From an uncultured Eubacterium sp. (GTDB lineage Bacteria > Bacillota > Clostridia > Lachnospirales > Lachnospiraceae), in the NCBI GenBank assembly GCA_910584645.1, contig CAJUAU010000017.1, forward strand, positions 3,060-67,059: a stretch of DNA of 64,000 nt, read 5' to 3'. The notes below the pieces were generated by a model. The model was not told where the DNA came from. It ran no database searches and saw only the letters and a list, made by a program, of their open reading frames with translations. This document shows, piece by piece, positions 1-9,296 of the stretch (its first letter is position 1; each line of letters starts with the position of its first letter). The translations under genes were made by a program, and so were the position numbers.

Positions 1-815
1 ACCGCCTTGGCAGCGATCACATGCATCAGAGGACCACCCTGAATGCCAGGGAAAATAGATTTGTTCAATTTATATTCATTGGCAAATTCCTCACTGGAAA
101 GAATCATGCCGCCACGGGGACCGCGGAGGGTTTTATGAGTGGTAGTAGTGGTCACATGAGCGTAGGGGATCGGGCTCTCATGTACACCGGCTGCGATCAG
201 CCCGGCGATATGTGCCATATCCACCATCAGGAACGCACCCACTTCATCTGCGATCTCACGGAATCTCTTAAAATCAATCTTACGGCAGTAGGCGCTGGCC
301 CCAGCAATGATCATTTTCGGCTTGCACTCTTTTGCAATGCGCTCCACCTCATCATAGTCAATAAATCCCTCATCATTTACTCCATAAGGAACAATATTAT
401 AATAAGTTCCTGAAATATTTGCCGGGCTTCCATGGGAAAGATGTCCGCCGTGATCCAGATTCATTCCCATCACAGTCTCACCTGGTTTTACAAGGGCAAA
501 GAAAACTGCCATATTAGCCTGGGCACCGGAATGGGGCTGAACATTGGCATAAGTACAGCCAAACAGCTCTTTAGCGCGGTCTCTTGCCAGATCTTCCACC
601 ATATCCACATACTGGCAGCCACCATAATACCTCTTGCCCGGATACCCTTCCGCATACTTATTGGTACAGGTGCTTCCCATCGCTGCCATAACAGCTTTGC
701 TGACAAAGTTCTCCGAAGCGATCAGCTCGATATGGTCATTCTGTCTGCCGGTTTCCAGTTCCATCGCCTTGGCAAGCTCTGGATCTGCTTTTTTAACTTC
801 TTCAAATGAATACAT
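1..815 (-). CDS. glyA: Serine hydroxymethyltransferase (3' part outside window)
   Basis: PLP enzyme that interconverts serine + THF and glycine + 5,10-methylene-THF in the cytosol. About 271 N-terminal residues are visible of a protein usually 410-420 long; the C-terminus lies beyond position 1. The protein opens [18 protein letters not shown], has the ELIASENF block, and shows the PLP-lysine motif [11 protein letters not shown]. The ATG at 815-813 is preceded by GGAGATAG. It lies 18 nt after purD on the same strand, so it is the last gene seen of the purM-purN-purD operon. The link makes sense: purD consumes glycine and purN consumes a one-carbon folate, both derived from this reaction. Confidence 0.97.
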   Translation of the reverse strand, partial: MYSFEEVKKADPELAKAMELETGRQNDHIELIASENFVSKAVMAAMGSTCTNKYAEGYPGKRYYGGCQYVDMVEDLARDRAKELFGCTYANVQPHSGAQANMAVFFALVKPGETVMGMNLDHGGHLSHGSPANISGTYYNIVPYGVNDEGFIDYDEVERIAKECKPKMIIAGASAYCRKIDFKRFREIADEVGAFLMVDMAHIAGLIAAGVHESPIPYAHVTTTTTHKTLRGPRGGMILSSEEFANEYKLNKSIFPGIQGGPLMHVIAAKA

Positions 816-833
816 AATCTATCTCCTTTTTAA

Positions 834-2111
834 TTAATTATTTACCTGGTCAATCGCCGAGGCGATATCATTTCTCATATACTTATTCTCGAAAGTGATC
901 CACTCTGTAGCGGCATAGGCATTCTTTCTTGCTTCTTTCAGATCTGCTCCCTTGGCGGTCACTCCCAGGACACGTCCTCCGTTGGTCACGATCTTGTCCC
1001 CTTCAAACTTCGTGCCGGCATGGAACACATAATAGCCCTCTCTGCCCTCAAAGTTCTCAAAGCCTGTGATCACTTTTCCTTTTTCATAATGCTCCGGATA
1101 CCCGTCGGAAGCCAGAACGACACACACTGCCGCATTGTCCTCAAATTGAAGATCGATCTCTTCCAGTTTTCCGTCGATGCAGGCGTTCATCACATCCACG
1201 ATGTCATTTTTCATCCGGGGCAGTACCACCTGCGCCTCGGGATCGCCAAACCGGGCATTGTATTCTAGTACCTTCGGCCCATCTGATGTGAGCATAAGTC
1301 CCACAAACAGGATTCCCACAAAATCTCTTCCCTCTGCCTTCATGGCATCCATCGTGGGCTGGAACACCTTTTCCTCACAGAATTTTTGGATTTCTTCGTC
1401 GTAAAATGGTGTCGGGGAAAAGGTTCCCATGCCTCCGGTATTCAGACCTTCGTCATTGTCCTTTGCCCTCTTGTGGTCCTGGGCGCTGGTCATCGGTTTG
1501 ATGTGGGTTCCGTCACAATAGCAGAGAACCGATACTTCCGGCCCTGTTATGAATTCCTCGATCACAATCCGGTTTCCGGCGTCACCAAACTGCTTGTCCA
1601 GCATCAGCGTCTTAACGCCTTCCTTTGCCTCCTCCAGCGTATTGCAGATCAGCACGCCCTTTCCAAGAGCAAGCCCGTCCGCCTTGAGCACGATGGGCAT
1701 TTTGGCAGTCTCCAGATAAGCAAGTGCCACCTCCGGGGTGTCAAAATTTTCGTAGGCTGCTGTAGGGATCCCATATTTCTTCATAAGATCTTTGGAAAAT
1801 GCCTTGCTGCCCTCGATGATCGCTGCATTTTTGCGCGGTCCGAACACCCTGAGCCCGCGCTCTTCAAAGACATCCACAATACCGCCCACCAGCGGATCAT
1901 CCATCCCAATGATCGTCAGACCTATCTCATTTTCCTGGGCAAAATCCGCCAGACGTTCAAATTCCATGGCCTGGATATCTACACACTCCGCCACTCCGGC
2001 GATTCCTGCATTGCCTGGTGCACAGTAGATCTTATCCACCTGGCTGCTCTTTGCCACACTGGCTGCAATGGCATGTTCACGTCCGCCGCTACCTACAATG
2101 AGTACTTTCAT
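834..2111 (-). CDS. purD: Phosphoribosylamine-glycine ligase (GARS)
   Basis: Second step of purine synthesis: joins phosphoribosylamine and glycine using ATP. 425 residues from the chosen ATG, the normal length. N-terminal MKVLIVGSGGREHAIA is the family signature; the ATP-grasp core includes ADGLALGKGV and the ARFGDPE motif. An in-frame ATG 15 nt upstream (2126) overlaps the GGAGG ribosome site, so 2111 is preferred. It follows purN by 22 nt and precedes glyA by 18 nt, in one minus-strand operon. Confidence 0.96.
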   Translation of the reverse strand: MKVLIVGSGGREHAIAASVAKSSQVDKIYCAPGNAGIAGVAECVDIQAMEFERLADFAQENEIGLTIIGMDDPLVGGIVDVFEERGLRVFGPRKNAAIIEGSKAFSKDLMKKYGIPTAAYENFDTPEVALAYLETAKMPIVLKADGLALGKGVLICNTLEEAKEGVKTLMLDKQFGDAGNRIVIEEFITGPEVSVLCYCDGTHIKPMTSAQDHKRAKDNDEGLNTGGMGTFSPTPFYDEEIQKFCEEKVFQPTMDAMKAEGRDFVGILFVGLMLTSDGPKVLEYNARFGDPEAQVVLPRMKNDIVDVMNACIDGKLEEIDLQFEDNAAVCVVLASDGYPEHYEKGKVITGFENFEGREGYYVFHAGTKFEGDKIVTNGGRVLGVTAKGADLKEARKNAYAATEWITFENKYMRNDIASAIDQVNN

Positions 2112-2133
2112 CAGCTTTTCCTCCATATTTAAA

Positions 2134-2760
2134 TTAATTATGATATTTCACGATTCCATCCACAATCCTGATCCGTCCGTTGGCGATATCGTCAATGGCC
2201 TGGGGAAGGATATTCCATTCCGCCTGCTCCATCACCCGTTTCTGCAGTATTTCCGGAGTGTCATCATCCCTGACCTCCACCGCCTTCTGGCTGATAATAG
2301 GACCACCGTCCGGGATCTCATTGACAAAGTGAACTGTGGCTCCCGTTACCTTATTGCCCCTTGCCAGGACGCTTTCATGTACTTTTAACCCATAATAACC
2401 CGGTCCGCAGTGGGAAGGGATCAGGGAAGGGTGGATATTGATCATTCTTCCCTCAAAATGCGTTACAAAATTTTCGGGCAGAATCACAAGAAATCCCGCC
2501 AGGACAACTAAGTCAATCTTCTCTTCCTCCAGGCACCGGATCATCGCCTCTCCGTATTCTTCTCTTGTAGAATATTCTTTCGGTGAGATCACTTTACTTC
2601 GGACGCCGTGACTGGCTGCACGCTCCAATGCATAAGCCCCTGGTTTGTTGCTGATCACCAGACTGATTTCCGCATTGGTGATCTTTCCTTCCCTGTGACA
2701 ATCCAGGATCGCCTGCAGATTGGTTCCGCCGCCAGAGACGAGTACTGCTGTCTTCGTCAT
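2134..2760 (-). CDS. purN: Phosphoribosylglycinamide formyltransferase
   Basis: Transfers formyl from 10-formyl-THF to GAR, third step of purine synthesis. 208 residues, normal for PurN. The N-terminus has the SGGGTNLQAIL loop; catalytic Asn and His lie in MINIHPSLIPS and the catalytic Asp in IPDGGPIIS. The segment after the His reads HCGPGYYG rather than the commoner FKG, a variant I recall from clostridial relatives. AAGGATAG lies just before the ATG. Located between purM (69 nt upstream) and purD (22 nt downstream). Confidence 0.95.
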   Translation of the reverse strand: MTKTAVLVSGGGTNLQAILDCHREGKITNAEISLVISNKPGAYALERAASHGVRSKVISPKEYSTREEYGEAMIRCLEEEKIDLVVLAGFLVILPENFVTHFEGRMINIHPSLIPSHCGPGYYGLKVHESVLARGNKVTGATVHFVNEIPDGGPIISQKAVEVRDDDTPEILQKRVMEQAEWNILPQAIDDIANGRIRIVDGIVKYHN

Positions 2761-2829
2761 CTATCCTTCATCCTTTCCAAACCGCTGCACAAATACAACG
2801 AATATTAAATAATTGGCAGTTTGGCTTAC

Positions 2830-3855
2830 TTATTTGATGGTGATGCCTTTTTCCCCACCAACGATCTCACCTAACACATAAGGAAGCTCACCAGCGCTGC
2901 GGATGGCTGCCACCGTCTCGTCCACATCTGCCTTATCCACAGCAGTCACCATGCCGACACCCATATTATACGTATTGTACATCGCCTCTTCTGACACATT
3001 CCCATCCTTGGCCAGCATGCCAAAGATCGGGGGGATCACAAAACTTCCTTTTTCGATCACTGCATGGGTATCGTCTTTAAGCATTCGTGGGATATTTTCA
3101 TAAAATCCACCGCCGGTGATGTGGCTGCATGCCTTGATCTTCACGCCGGCATCCTTAATGGCTCTCAGAGCCTTTACATATATCTTCGTCGGGGTAAGAA
3201 GAGTTTCTCCCAGCGTTCCAGATAAACTTTCGTAAGTTCTGTTCAGTGCCTCAGTATTCATGCTGAACACCTGGCGGACCAGAGAATAACCATTGCTGTG
3301 GATTCCTGAAGAAGCCATTCCCACCAGCACATCTCCTGGAACCAGCTCCTTTCCTGTGATCATATCTTTTTTATCCACAATTCCTACAGAAAAACCAGCA
3401 AGATCATATTCGTCCACCGGATAAAAACCTGGCATCTCCGCGGTCTCTCCGCCGATCAGCGCCGCACCGGACTGACGGCAGCCCTCTGCCACACCACTGA
3501 CGATCTTCGCTATCTTTTCCGGTTCGTTTTTCCCACAGGCAACATAATCCAGGAAAAACAAAGGCTCGCCGCCGGCACATGCGATATCGTTTACACACAT
3601 TGCCACACAGTCGATGCCGATGGTATTATGCTTGTCCAGCAAAAACGCGATCTTAAGCTTTGTTCCGACACCATCTGTACCGGACACCAGGGTCGGCTCT
3701 TCCATTCCCACAAACTTTTTCATGGAAAATGCACCGGAAAACCCTCCGATATCCGTGAGCACTTCCGGTCTCATAGTGGATGCGATGTGTTCCTTCATCA
3801 ACGAAACCGCCTTATAGCCCGCTTCAATGTCAACTCCAGCTTTCTTGTAGTCCAT
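2830..3855 (-). CDS. purM: Phosphoribosylformylglycinamidine cyclo-ligase (AIR synthetase)
   Basis: Closes the imidazole ring of AIR using ATP. 341 residues, full length. Motifs [20 protein letters not shown] and [11 protein letters not shown] are in the expected order. First gene of the purM-purN-purD-glyA operon. A clear promoter lies at 3943-3971 and an 8-bp hairpin in the leader at 3909-3929. No guanine/adenine riboswitch was seen in the leader. ATG preceded by ACGGAGGTAAGAAGACA. Confidence 0.97.
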   Translation of the reverse strand: MDYKKAGVDIEAGYKAVSLMKEHIASTMRPEVLTDIGGFSGAFSMKKFVGMEEPTLVSGTDGVGTKLKIAFLLDKHNTIGIDCVAMCVNDIACAGGEPLFFLDYVACGKNEPEKIAKIVSGVAEGCRQSGAALIGGETAEMPGFYPVDEYDLAGFSVGIVDKKDMITGKELVPGDVLVGMASSGIHSNGYSLVRQVFSMNTEALNRTYESLSGTLGETLLTPTKIYVKALRAIKDAGVKIKACSHITGGGFYENIPRMLKDDTHAVIEKGSFVIPPIFGMLAKDGNVSEEAMYNTYNMGVGMVTAVDKADVDETVAAIRSAGELPYVLGEIVGGEKGITIK

Positions 3856-3908
3856 TGTCTTCTTACCTCCGTTTGTACTGCTCCAATGATGCAGTCATTT
3901 TTATGTAG

Positions 3909-3929
3909 GGGGTTTCTCCTGGAAACCCC
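3909..3929 (-). promoter_or_regulatory. Leader hairpin of the purM operon
   Basis: Perfect 8-bp stem GGGGTTTC/GAAACCCC with a 5-nt loop (CAGGA in the RNA), beginning about 7 nt after the predicted transcription start. There is no U-run after it, so it is not an intrinsic terminator. It could be a 5' stabilising hairpin or a protein site. Confidence 0.55.
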
Positions 3930-3942
3930 AGATTCGTTCCTC

Positions 3943-3971
3943 ATTATAGCATACTTTTTTTAATTATACAA
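3943..3971 (-). promoter_or_regulatory. Promoter of the purM operon
   Basis: Read on the minus strand: -35 TTGTAT (3971-3966), 17-nt spacer, -10 TATAAT (3948-3943) in a TGCTATAAT context. It diverges from the aldolase promoter, with the two -35 boxes about 10 nt apart. Confidence 0.75.
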
Positions 3972-3980
3972 ACTTTTTCC

Positions 3981-4009
3981 TTTTCATAAGAAGTTTTTTC
4001 TGTTACAAT
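3981..4009 (+). promoter_or_regulatory. Promoter of the aldolase gene
   Basis: -35 TTTTCA (3981-3986), 17-nt spacer, -10 TACAAT (4004-4009); the gene has AAGGAGG at 4022-4028 and ATG at 4036. The -35 box is weak. Confidence 0.5.
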
Positions 4010-4035
4010 AGAATCCTAACGAAGGAGGTTTTAAC

Positions 4036-5010
4036 ATGGAGACAAAAGGAACAATACTTTCCTACCGTCCGGATGTACGGGTGGTAGATGCAACGATCCG
4101 CGACGGCGGACTGGTTAATGATTTTCGTTTCACCGACGAGTTTGTAAAAAACCTGTATAAGGCTAATATCAAAGCCGGTGTGGATTATATGGAATTTGGT
4201 TATAAAGCATCCAGTGATATTTTCCCAAAAGCTGATTTTGGGCCATGGAAATTCTGTGATGAAAGCGATATCCGCCGGATCGTGGGAGACAACGATTCGG
4301 ATATGAAGATCGCTGTGATGGCAGATGTAGGGCGTACAGATTTTAAACGGGACATCATCGACCGGAACGACAGCGTGATCGATCTGGTGCGCGTGGCTAC
4401 ATACATCAACACCATCCCCGCTGCTATCGAAATGGTAGAGTACTGTCACGAAAAAGGATATGAGACCACCATCAATATTATGGCGATCTCCAACGACAAC
4501 GATACCGATATCGACGAGGCGCTGGAACTGATCGGTCACAGCAGCGTAGACGGAATCTATATCGTCGACAGCTATGGCGCCATCTATCCGGAGCAGATGA
4601 GAAAACTGGCGGACAAATACCTTGCCTTTGCAGAGAAATATAATAAATATGTAGGGATTCATGCCCACAACAATCAGCAGCTCGCTTTTGCAAATACCAT
4701 TGAAGCACTGTCCCGCGGCGTCAGCTATCTGGACGTGACCGTCAGCGGCATGGGACGCGGCGCCGGAAACTGTGCCAGCGAGATCCTTCTGGGATTTTTG
4801 AAGAATCCAAAGTATAATATTCTTCCTATCCTGGATATTCTGGAGAAGGAGATCCTGCCTCTGAAAGAACAGGGCGTGATCTGGGGCTACGACATACCCT
4901 ATCTTCTCACGGGACAGCTGAACCAGCATCCCAGGACCGCCATCGCAGCTACCCGGGAAAAACGTACTGATTATAGAAAATTTTATGTAGATCTGGTGGA
5001 TTATAAATAA
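4036..5010 (+). CDS. DRE-TIM aldolase, HMG-CoA-lyase-like
   Basis: 324-residue TIM-barrel metal-dependent aldolase/lyase of the HMGL-like superfamily (4-hydroxy-2-oxovalerate aldolase, isopropylmalate synthase relatives). The catalytic Arg-Asp pair is in VDATIRDGG near residue 22; the metal-binding pair is in GIHAHNNQQ near residue 206, followed by SGMGRGAGN. It lacks the C-terminal LeuA regulatory domain. It stands alone between its own promoter and a strong terminator, with no acetaldehyde dehydrogenase or CoA partner next to it, so the substrate cannot be inferred. Related proteins are usually annotated only as aldolase catalytic domain-containing. Confidence 0.85.
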   Translation: METKGTILSYRPDVRVVDATIRDGGLVNDFRFTDEFVKNLYKANIKAGVDYMEFGYKASSDIFPKADFGPWKFCDESDIRRIVGDNDSDMKIAVMADVGRTDFKRDIIDRNDSVIDLVRVATYINTIPAAIEMVEYCHEKGYETTINIMAISNDNDTDIDEALELIGHSSVDGIYIVDSYGAIYPEQMRKLADKYLAFAEKYNKYVGIHAHNNQQLAFANTIEALSRGVSYLDVTVSGMGRGAGNCASEILLGFLKNPKYNILPILDILEKEILPLKEQGVIWGYDIPYLLTGQLNQHPRTAIAATREKRTDYRKFYVDLVDYK

Positions 5011-5020
5011 TCTTTCATCC

Positions 5021-5080
5021 AAAAATACCCGGTACAGACCTATCTAACTGCTCAGAGCAGGGTCTGTACCGGGTATTTTT
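5021..5080. terminator. Bidirectional terminator between aldolase and scpB
   Basis: Perfect 20-bp inverted repeat (5021-5040 against 5061-5080) with A-run and T-run at its ends, enclosing a second hairpin CTGCTC/GAGCAG at 5048-5060. It serves the two converging genes. Confidence 0.93.
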
Positions 5081-5118
5081 TATTCAATTTCATATTTTAA
5101 GACAAATAACAAGCCTCT

Positions 5119-5700
5119 TTATTCCGCCTCGGTTTCCTGCAGCTCCCGCATCACTTCCCTCTCCGCTTCTTCTTTAAAGTTATCTATGGTCTCCTGATTC
5201 AGGATCGGCAGCTCTTCCAGGGATTCGATGCCAAAATACCTCAGAAACTCTTCCGTCGTGGCGAAAAGAATGGGCCGTCCTGGCGCATCCAGCCTGCCCG
5301 CTTCACAGATCAGATTGTATTCGATCAGCTTATTAACGGCATGGTCACATTTTACTCCCCGGATCTTCTCGATCTCCAGCCTTGTGATGGGCTGCTTATA
5401 GGCAATGATCGAAAGGGTCTCCAGCATCACATCCGTGAGCACATGTTTTTTGGGTACATGGGCCACCTTGATCAGATATTCATACATCTCCGGTTTGGTA
5501 CAGAGCTGAAATGAACCATCCAGTTCAATGATACGGATCCCCCGGTCTGATTCCTCATAGCGGGTCATCATATTGCGGATCAATCTTCGGACCGTATCCT
5601 CATCGTGCTCTACGGCGGCGGCGATCCGCTCCACCTCAACGGCCTCTCCCATCGTAAATAAAATCGCCTCTATGACCGCTTCTAATTCTTTTATATTCAA
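5119..5700 (-). CDS. scpB: Segregation and condensation protein B
   Basis: Kite-type winged-helix subunit of the SMC-ScpAB condensin, needed for chromosome segregation. 193 residues, normal length. N-terminus NIKELEAVIEAILFTMGE and the segment ETLSIIAYKQPITRLEIEKI (two winged helices) are diagnostic. The start is TTG at 5700-5698, overlapping the scpA TGA in TTGA, with GAGAGG upstream: translational coupling of two subunits of one complex. Confidence 0.95.
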   Translation of the reverse strand: MNIKELEAVIEAILFTMGEAVEVERIAAAVEHDEDTVRRLIRNMMTRYEESDRGIRIIELDGSFQLCTKPEMYEYLIKVAHVPKKHVLTDVMLETLSIIAYKQPITRLEIEKIRGVKCDHAVNKLIEYNLICEAGRLDAPGRPILFATTEEFLRYFGIESLEELPILNQETIDNFKEEAEREVMRELQETEAE

Positions 5701-6464
5701 GCCTGTGTCCTCTCTTTCTCCGTCGAATTATATGTAATCAGAATATCATCAAATATCTTTTCCTGGACAATGGAAAGCTTTCCCATCTTCATCATCTCCA
5801 GAATCCCCAAAAATGTCACGATCACATAAGTTTTTCCCCTGCCATTTTCCAGGATCTTGCGGAAGCTAAAAGTCCCGTTCTGTCTGGCGTAGTCTTCCAG
5901 AAAAACGATGTGGTCCTCCAGACTGATCTCCTCTTTCTCAATCTCTCCAAATTTGCTTCGGATGGGATCGATCTTGTCCACCTGTTTTTTCATCACAGAG
6001 TTAAAGATGCCCTGCAGTTTTGCCAGTGTCACATCACTCAGCAGCTCCTCGATAGGCACCTCCTCCTTGAAGTCCCGGATCTCCTCTGGGATCGAGGGTT
6101 CTTTAAAGATCATTCGCCCGGCATCTAACTGGCGGTCTTTCAATTCAAAGGATGCGTATTTGTACATTTTATATTCCAGGATCCGCTCCACCAGTTCCTG
6201 ACGGGGATCCTCGTACTCCTCTTCCTCTTCTTTCTCCGGTGGAAGAAGCATCTTAGATTTGATGCGTACAAGGGTGGCTGCCATCACAAGGAACTCACTC
6301 ATGACATCCATATCTTTCGTATCCATCTGGCGGACATAATCCAGATACTGCTCTGTGATAAGGACGATAGGAATATCGTAGATATCTACTTTGTTTTTCT
6401 CGATCAGATGAAGAAGAAGATCGAGAGGTCCCTCAAAAACCTCAAGTTTCACAGGTATTCCCAA
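5697..6464 (-). CDS. scpA: Segregation and condensation protein A
   Basis: Kleisin of the SMC-ScpAB complex, bridging SMC heads. 255 residues. The N-terminal block VKLEVFEGPLDLLLHLI is the SMC-neck-binding part; an acidic middle (PPEKEEEEEYEDPRQE) precedes the C-terminal winged helix that contacts the second SMC head. The start is TTG at 6464 with AAAGGACG upstream; a GTG four codons later is a weaker alternative. Coupled to scpB by a TTGA overlap. Confidence 0.95.
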   Translation of the reverse strand: MGIPVKLEVFEGPLDLLLHLIEKNKVDIYDIPIVLITEQYLDYVRQMDTKDMDVMSEFLVMAATLVRIKSKMLLPPEKEEEEEYEDPRQELVERILEYKMYKYASFELKDRQLDAGRMIFKEPSIPEEIRDFKEEVPIEELLSDVTLAKLQGIFNSVMKKQVDKIDPIRSKFGEIEKEEISLEDHIVFLEDYARQNGTFSFRKILENGRGKTYVIVTFLGILEMMKMGKLSIVQEKIFDDILITYNSTEKERTQA

Positions 6465-6576
6465 TTTCTACACGTCCTTTCCCGTTTTTTCTGGCGATGC
6501 CCAATACTCTGAGCTGACATTTATGACCTCTGATCCTGGCATCATTTTACCATTATATTATATTTATCCGCTTCAA

Positions 6577-7404
6577 TCAAGAAAGATTTATAACAGAAAT
6601 CTCCGGTGTGTTAAAAAAACGCAGACGGATATGATGGGTTCCCAGTCCCCTGGTAAGTACCATCCAGCTCTTTTCCCTCTGAAACAGCCCGGCATCATAG
6701 GCAGGAAACAGCTGCAGTGACGGAGCGATCACACCGCCAAACAGCGGGAGCCTCGCGATGCCTCCATGCACATGGCCCGACAGCACCAGGTCTGCCCCCC
6801 ACTCCTGGTATTCCTTAAAATATTCCGGGTTGTGCGCCAGAAGAAGATTAAAACTCTCCTTTCCGGCATGCCCAAGATACTGTTCCATCCTGCTGCTGTC
6901 AAACTCTGTTTTACGCCAGAATTTGTGATAAAGCTCTTCTTCCAGATTCAAGCCATAGACACGGAGCCGCCTGCTGCGGATCACCAGATCATGATGGGCA
7001 TTGTCCAGCCAGACCACCCCTGCTTTTTTTAGTTCTTCAATAAATTGTTCATAGCATGCCATCCGGATCTCATGATTGCCGGGGGCATAAAACACCGGAC
7101 ATATTTCTAAAAGTTCTTTGCACAAAGCAAGGCAAGAGTCCGTCCCCTTGCCATTTTTAACCGTCATATCTCCCGCCATACAGATGAGGTCAGGAGATTC
7201 TCTCTGAATCTTCTGGATCAGCCGTCTGTTACCGGGACCAAAAGAGCTGCCGTGAAGATCCGCCAGCATCACTACTTTTATTGGTTCCCCATCCCCCCAT
7301 ACGGAAAGGGGATAATGTTCCACGGCGAGCATGCCGTTGGACAGATAACCATAAACCAGCAGAAGAAGGATAAGAACCGCTGCTGTGATCAATAACTCTA
7401 CCAT
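6577..7404 (-). CDS. Membrane-anchored metallophosphoesterase (YkuE/YaeI-like)
   Basis: 275 residues. A single N-terminal membrane segment (about residues 4-22) is followed by a calcineurin-like phosphoesterase domain with all metal motifs: MLADLHG, MAGDMT, APGNHE, LLAHNPE and SGHVHGG. Relatives in this group have been linked to envelope-lipid pyrophosphate hydrolysis (UDP-diacylglucosamine or YkuE type), but the substrate here is not readable. Lies 69 nt after the Na/Pi cotransporter and 112 nt before scpA, all on the minus strand, so it may be cotranscribed. Confidence 0.87.
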   Translation of the reverse strand: MVELLITAAVLILLLLVYGYLSNGMLAVEHYPLSVWGDGEPIKVVMLADLHGSSFGPGNRRLIQKIQRESPDLICMAGDMTVKNGKGTDSCLALCKELLEICPVFYAPGNHEIRMACYEQFIEELKKAGVVWLDNAHHDLVIRSRRLRVYGLNLEEELYHKFWRKTEFDSSRMEQYLGHAGKESFNLLLAHNPEYFKEYQEWGADLVLSGHVHGGIARLPLFGGVIAPSLQLFPAYDAGLFQREKSWMVLTRGLGTHHIRLRFFNTPEISVINLS

Positions 7405-7473
7405 ACAAGAAATCCCGCCTTACTCTGTCATCACCGTTCCGGCAGGGCTTCCGCAGTACATCGCTGATACGGA

Positions 7474-9111
7474 CTATAATTCTTCCTCATCCTGTTCCGC
7501 AAAGGCAATGTTGGTGCCATGGTCTGCAACCCTCTCCAGATTGCTGATCAGATCGGAGAAGATCATAGCCGCATGGGGCTCACACTTATTGTTCGCCAGC
7601 CGGTTGACATGTTTTTTCTGTAACTTCTTTTCCATTTTATCAATTTCATTCTCAATTTGCAAGATATCATTGGTGTGGGTATCGTCCCCAGAGGCAAACA
7701 TCTGAACCGAATACTGCAGAAGCTGTAACACTTTTTCAAACATTTCCCTCAGTTCATTTTGCGCCTTTTTGCTGAATTTCAGATCTGCAGACAGAGCCGT
7801 CTTTGCATAGTCTGCAATATTTTCAGCATGGTCACCAATACGCTCGATATCATTTACCACATGGAACATGGCACCCAGCTGTTTACGGTCCTGGATCGGC
7901 AGGGAGAGCTGGTTTACTTTGACGAGATAGTTGGTGATCTCTGTATTCAGATAGTCAATCACTTCTTCTTTTTCATACACTTCATCTAAATCTTTTTCTT
8001 TTTTATTCAGCAGGCACTCCATCGCCCGTCTGAGGTTGTTGATCGCCATGTTTGCCATTCGGTCCAGTTCGCTGACTGCCTGTGGGATCGCTGTGGTCTG
8101 GTTAAAGATGGCATGTTTTCCAATAAACTTAAGTTCCATTCCATGAACCTCTTCATCCTCACCAGGAATAAGCACATATGTAAGACGCACCAGATACTTG
8201 CTGAAAGGAAACAGTACGATCACCTGGAAGACCTTTATGATGGTATTGATGTTTGCCACATCCCTTCCGGCACGGATCGCCGCATCCGCTGTGCCCGCCG
8301 TCAGTCCGTGAATGGCACCCATGATACCGTCCCCCCATATTCCCAGAAGAGTCATCACGATAACCAGGCCAATTATATTAAAAGAAACATGGATCATTGC
8401 GGCGCGTTTGGCATTCTTTGTCCCGCTCAGGCTGGCCAGTACTGCAGAACCACATGCTCCGATATTACATCCCATGATCACATAATAACATATATTCAGA
8501 TCCATCAAACCGGTGGACGCCAAAACAATAAGGATACCCACCGATGCCGAAGCACTCTGGAGTACAGAAGTCGCCACGAAACCGATCAGCACCGCAAGAA
8601 ATGGATTCCGGAGACTGCCAAAAAGATTTTTTACCGCCTCCACCTGATTGAGCTGATCCACAGAAGCAGACAGGGTGGTCATTCCAAAGAACAGCACACC
8701 AAATCCCAGCAGCACCTCTCCCACTCTCTTCACCATCGGTTTCTTGATAAACATGACCATGACCACCCCGACGATGATAAAAAACGGAGCAATGGCATCC
8801 AGCTTAAAGGACACCAGCTGTCCTGTCACTGTCGTTCCTATATTGGCGCCCATGATCACTCCCACTGACTGGGCCAGCGTCATCAGGCTGCTGTTTACAA
8901 AACTCACTACCAGTACCGTTGTGGCATTGGAGGACTGGATAATTCCCGTAAATACGATTCCCAGTATCAGTCCCATAAACGGATTTGTCGTAAGACGCTC
9001 CAGGATCGTACGCATCTTCTGTCCCGCCACCTTTTGAAGACCATCGCTCATAAGCTGCATACCATATAAAAACAAGCCGACTCCTGCCATGATCTGTAAT
9101 GCTAATTCCAT
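7474..9111 (-). CDS. Na+/phosphate cotransporter with PhoU-like domain
   Basis: 545 residues. Two inverted transport repeats each carry the QSS signature (IIQSSNATTVLVVSF near residue 58; VLQSASASVGILIV near residue 185), with about eight hydrophobic segments to residue ~320, then a cytoplasmic helical PhoU-like domain (about 345-545). This is the NptA/YjbB-type family, which moves phosphate with sodium; the PhoU domain probably senses or gates. No pst or pho genes are in view. A candidate promoter is at 9193-9222. Confidence 0.92.
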   Translation of the reverse strand: MELALQIMAGVGLFLYGMQLMSDGLQKVAGQKMRTILERLTTNPFMGLILGIVFTGIIQSSNATTVLVVSFVNSSLMTLAQSVGVIMGANIGTTVTGQLVSFKLDAIAPFFIIVGVVMVMFIKKPMVKRVGEVLLGFGVLFFGMTTLSASVDQLNQVEAVKNLFGSLRNPFLAVLIGFVATSVLQSASASVGILIVLASTGLMDLNICYYVIMGCNIGACGSAVLASLSGTKNAKRAAMIHVSFNIIGLVIVMTLLGIWGDGIMGAIHGLTAGTADAAIRAGRDVANINTIIKVFQVIVLFPFSKYLVRLTYVLIPGEDEEVHGMELKFIGKHAIFNQTTAIPQAVSELDRMANMAINNLRRAMECLLNKKEKDLDEVYEKEEVIDYLNTEITNYLVKVNQLSLPIQDRKQLGAMFHVVNDIERIGDHAENIADYAKTALSADLKFSKKAQNELREMFEKVLQLLQYSVQMFASGDDTHTNDILQIENEIDKMEKKLQKKHVNRLANNKCEPHAAMIFSDLISNLERVADHGTNIAFAEQDEEEL

Positions 9112-9192
9112 GATTACTCCTCTTTTCTCCCGTAATTTATTTCACTCCATCTCTCGTATGGCCACAATTTATACTTTAAACTATTTCTTTAC

Positions 9193-9222
9193 ATTATACA
9201 AGAACATTCTTCATTATGACGA
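9193..9222 (-). promoter_or_regulatory. Candidate promoter of the Na/Pi cotransporter gene
   Basis: Minus strand: -35-like TCGTCA (9222-9217), 18-nt spacer, -10 TATAAT (9198-9193). The -10 is perfect and the -35 poor. The rest of 9112-9296 is AT-rich, with no gene. Confidence 0.4.
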
Positions 9223-9296
9223 TATATTTTACAAAGGATTTACCTGATTTTACATACATTTTACATTTAGCTTGACGGCGCAAATTTGGACAGCCG

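Noticed and set aside
3856..3942. Purine riboswitch in the purM leader
   Set aside because: The leader is under 90 nt and lacks the conserved three-way junction and loop sequences; only one simple hairpin.
4003..5022. 339-codon minus-strand open frame opposite the aldolase
   Set aside because: The plus-strand aldolase has catalytic motifs, promoter and ribosome site; the minus frame has none and runs over the stop region.
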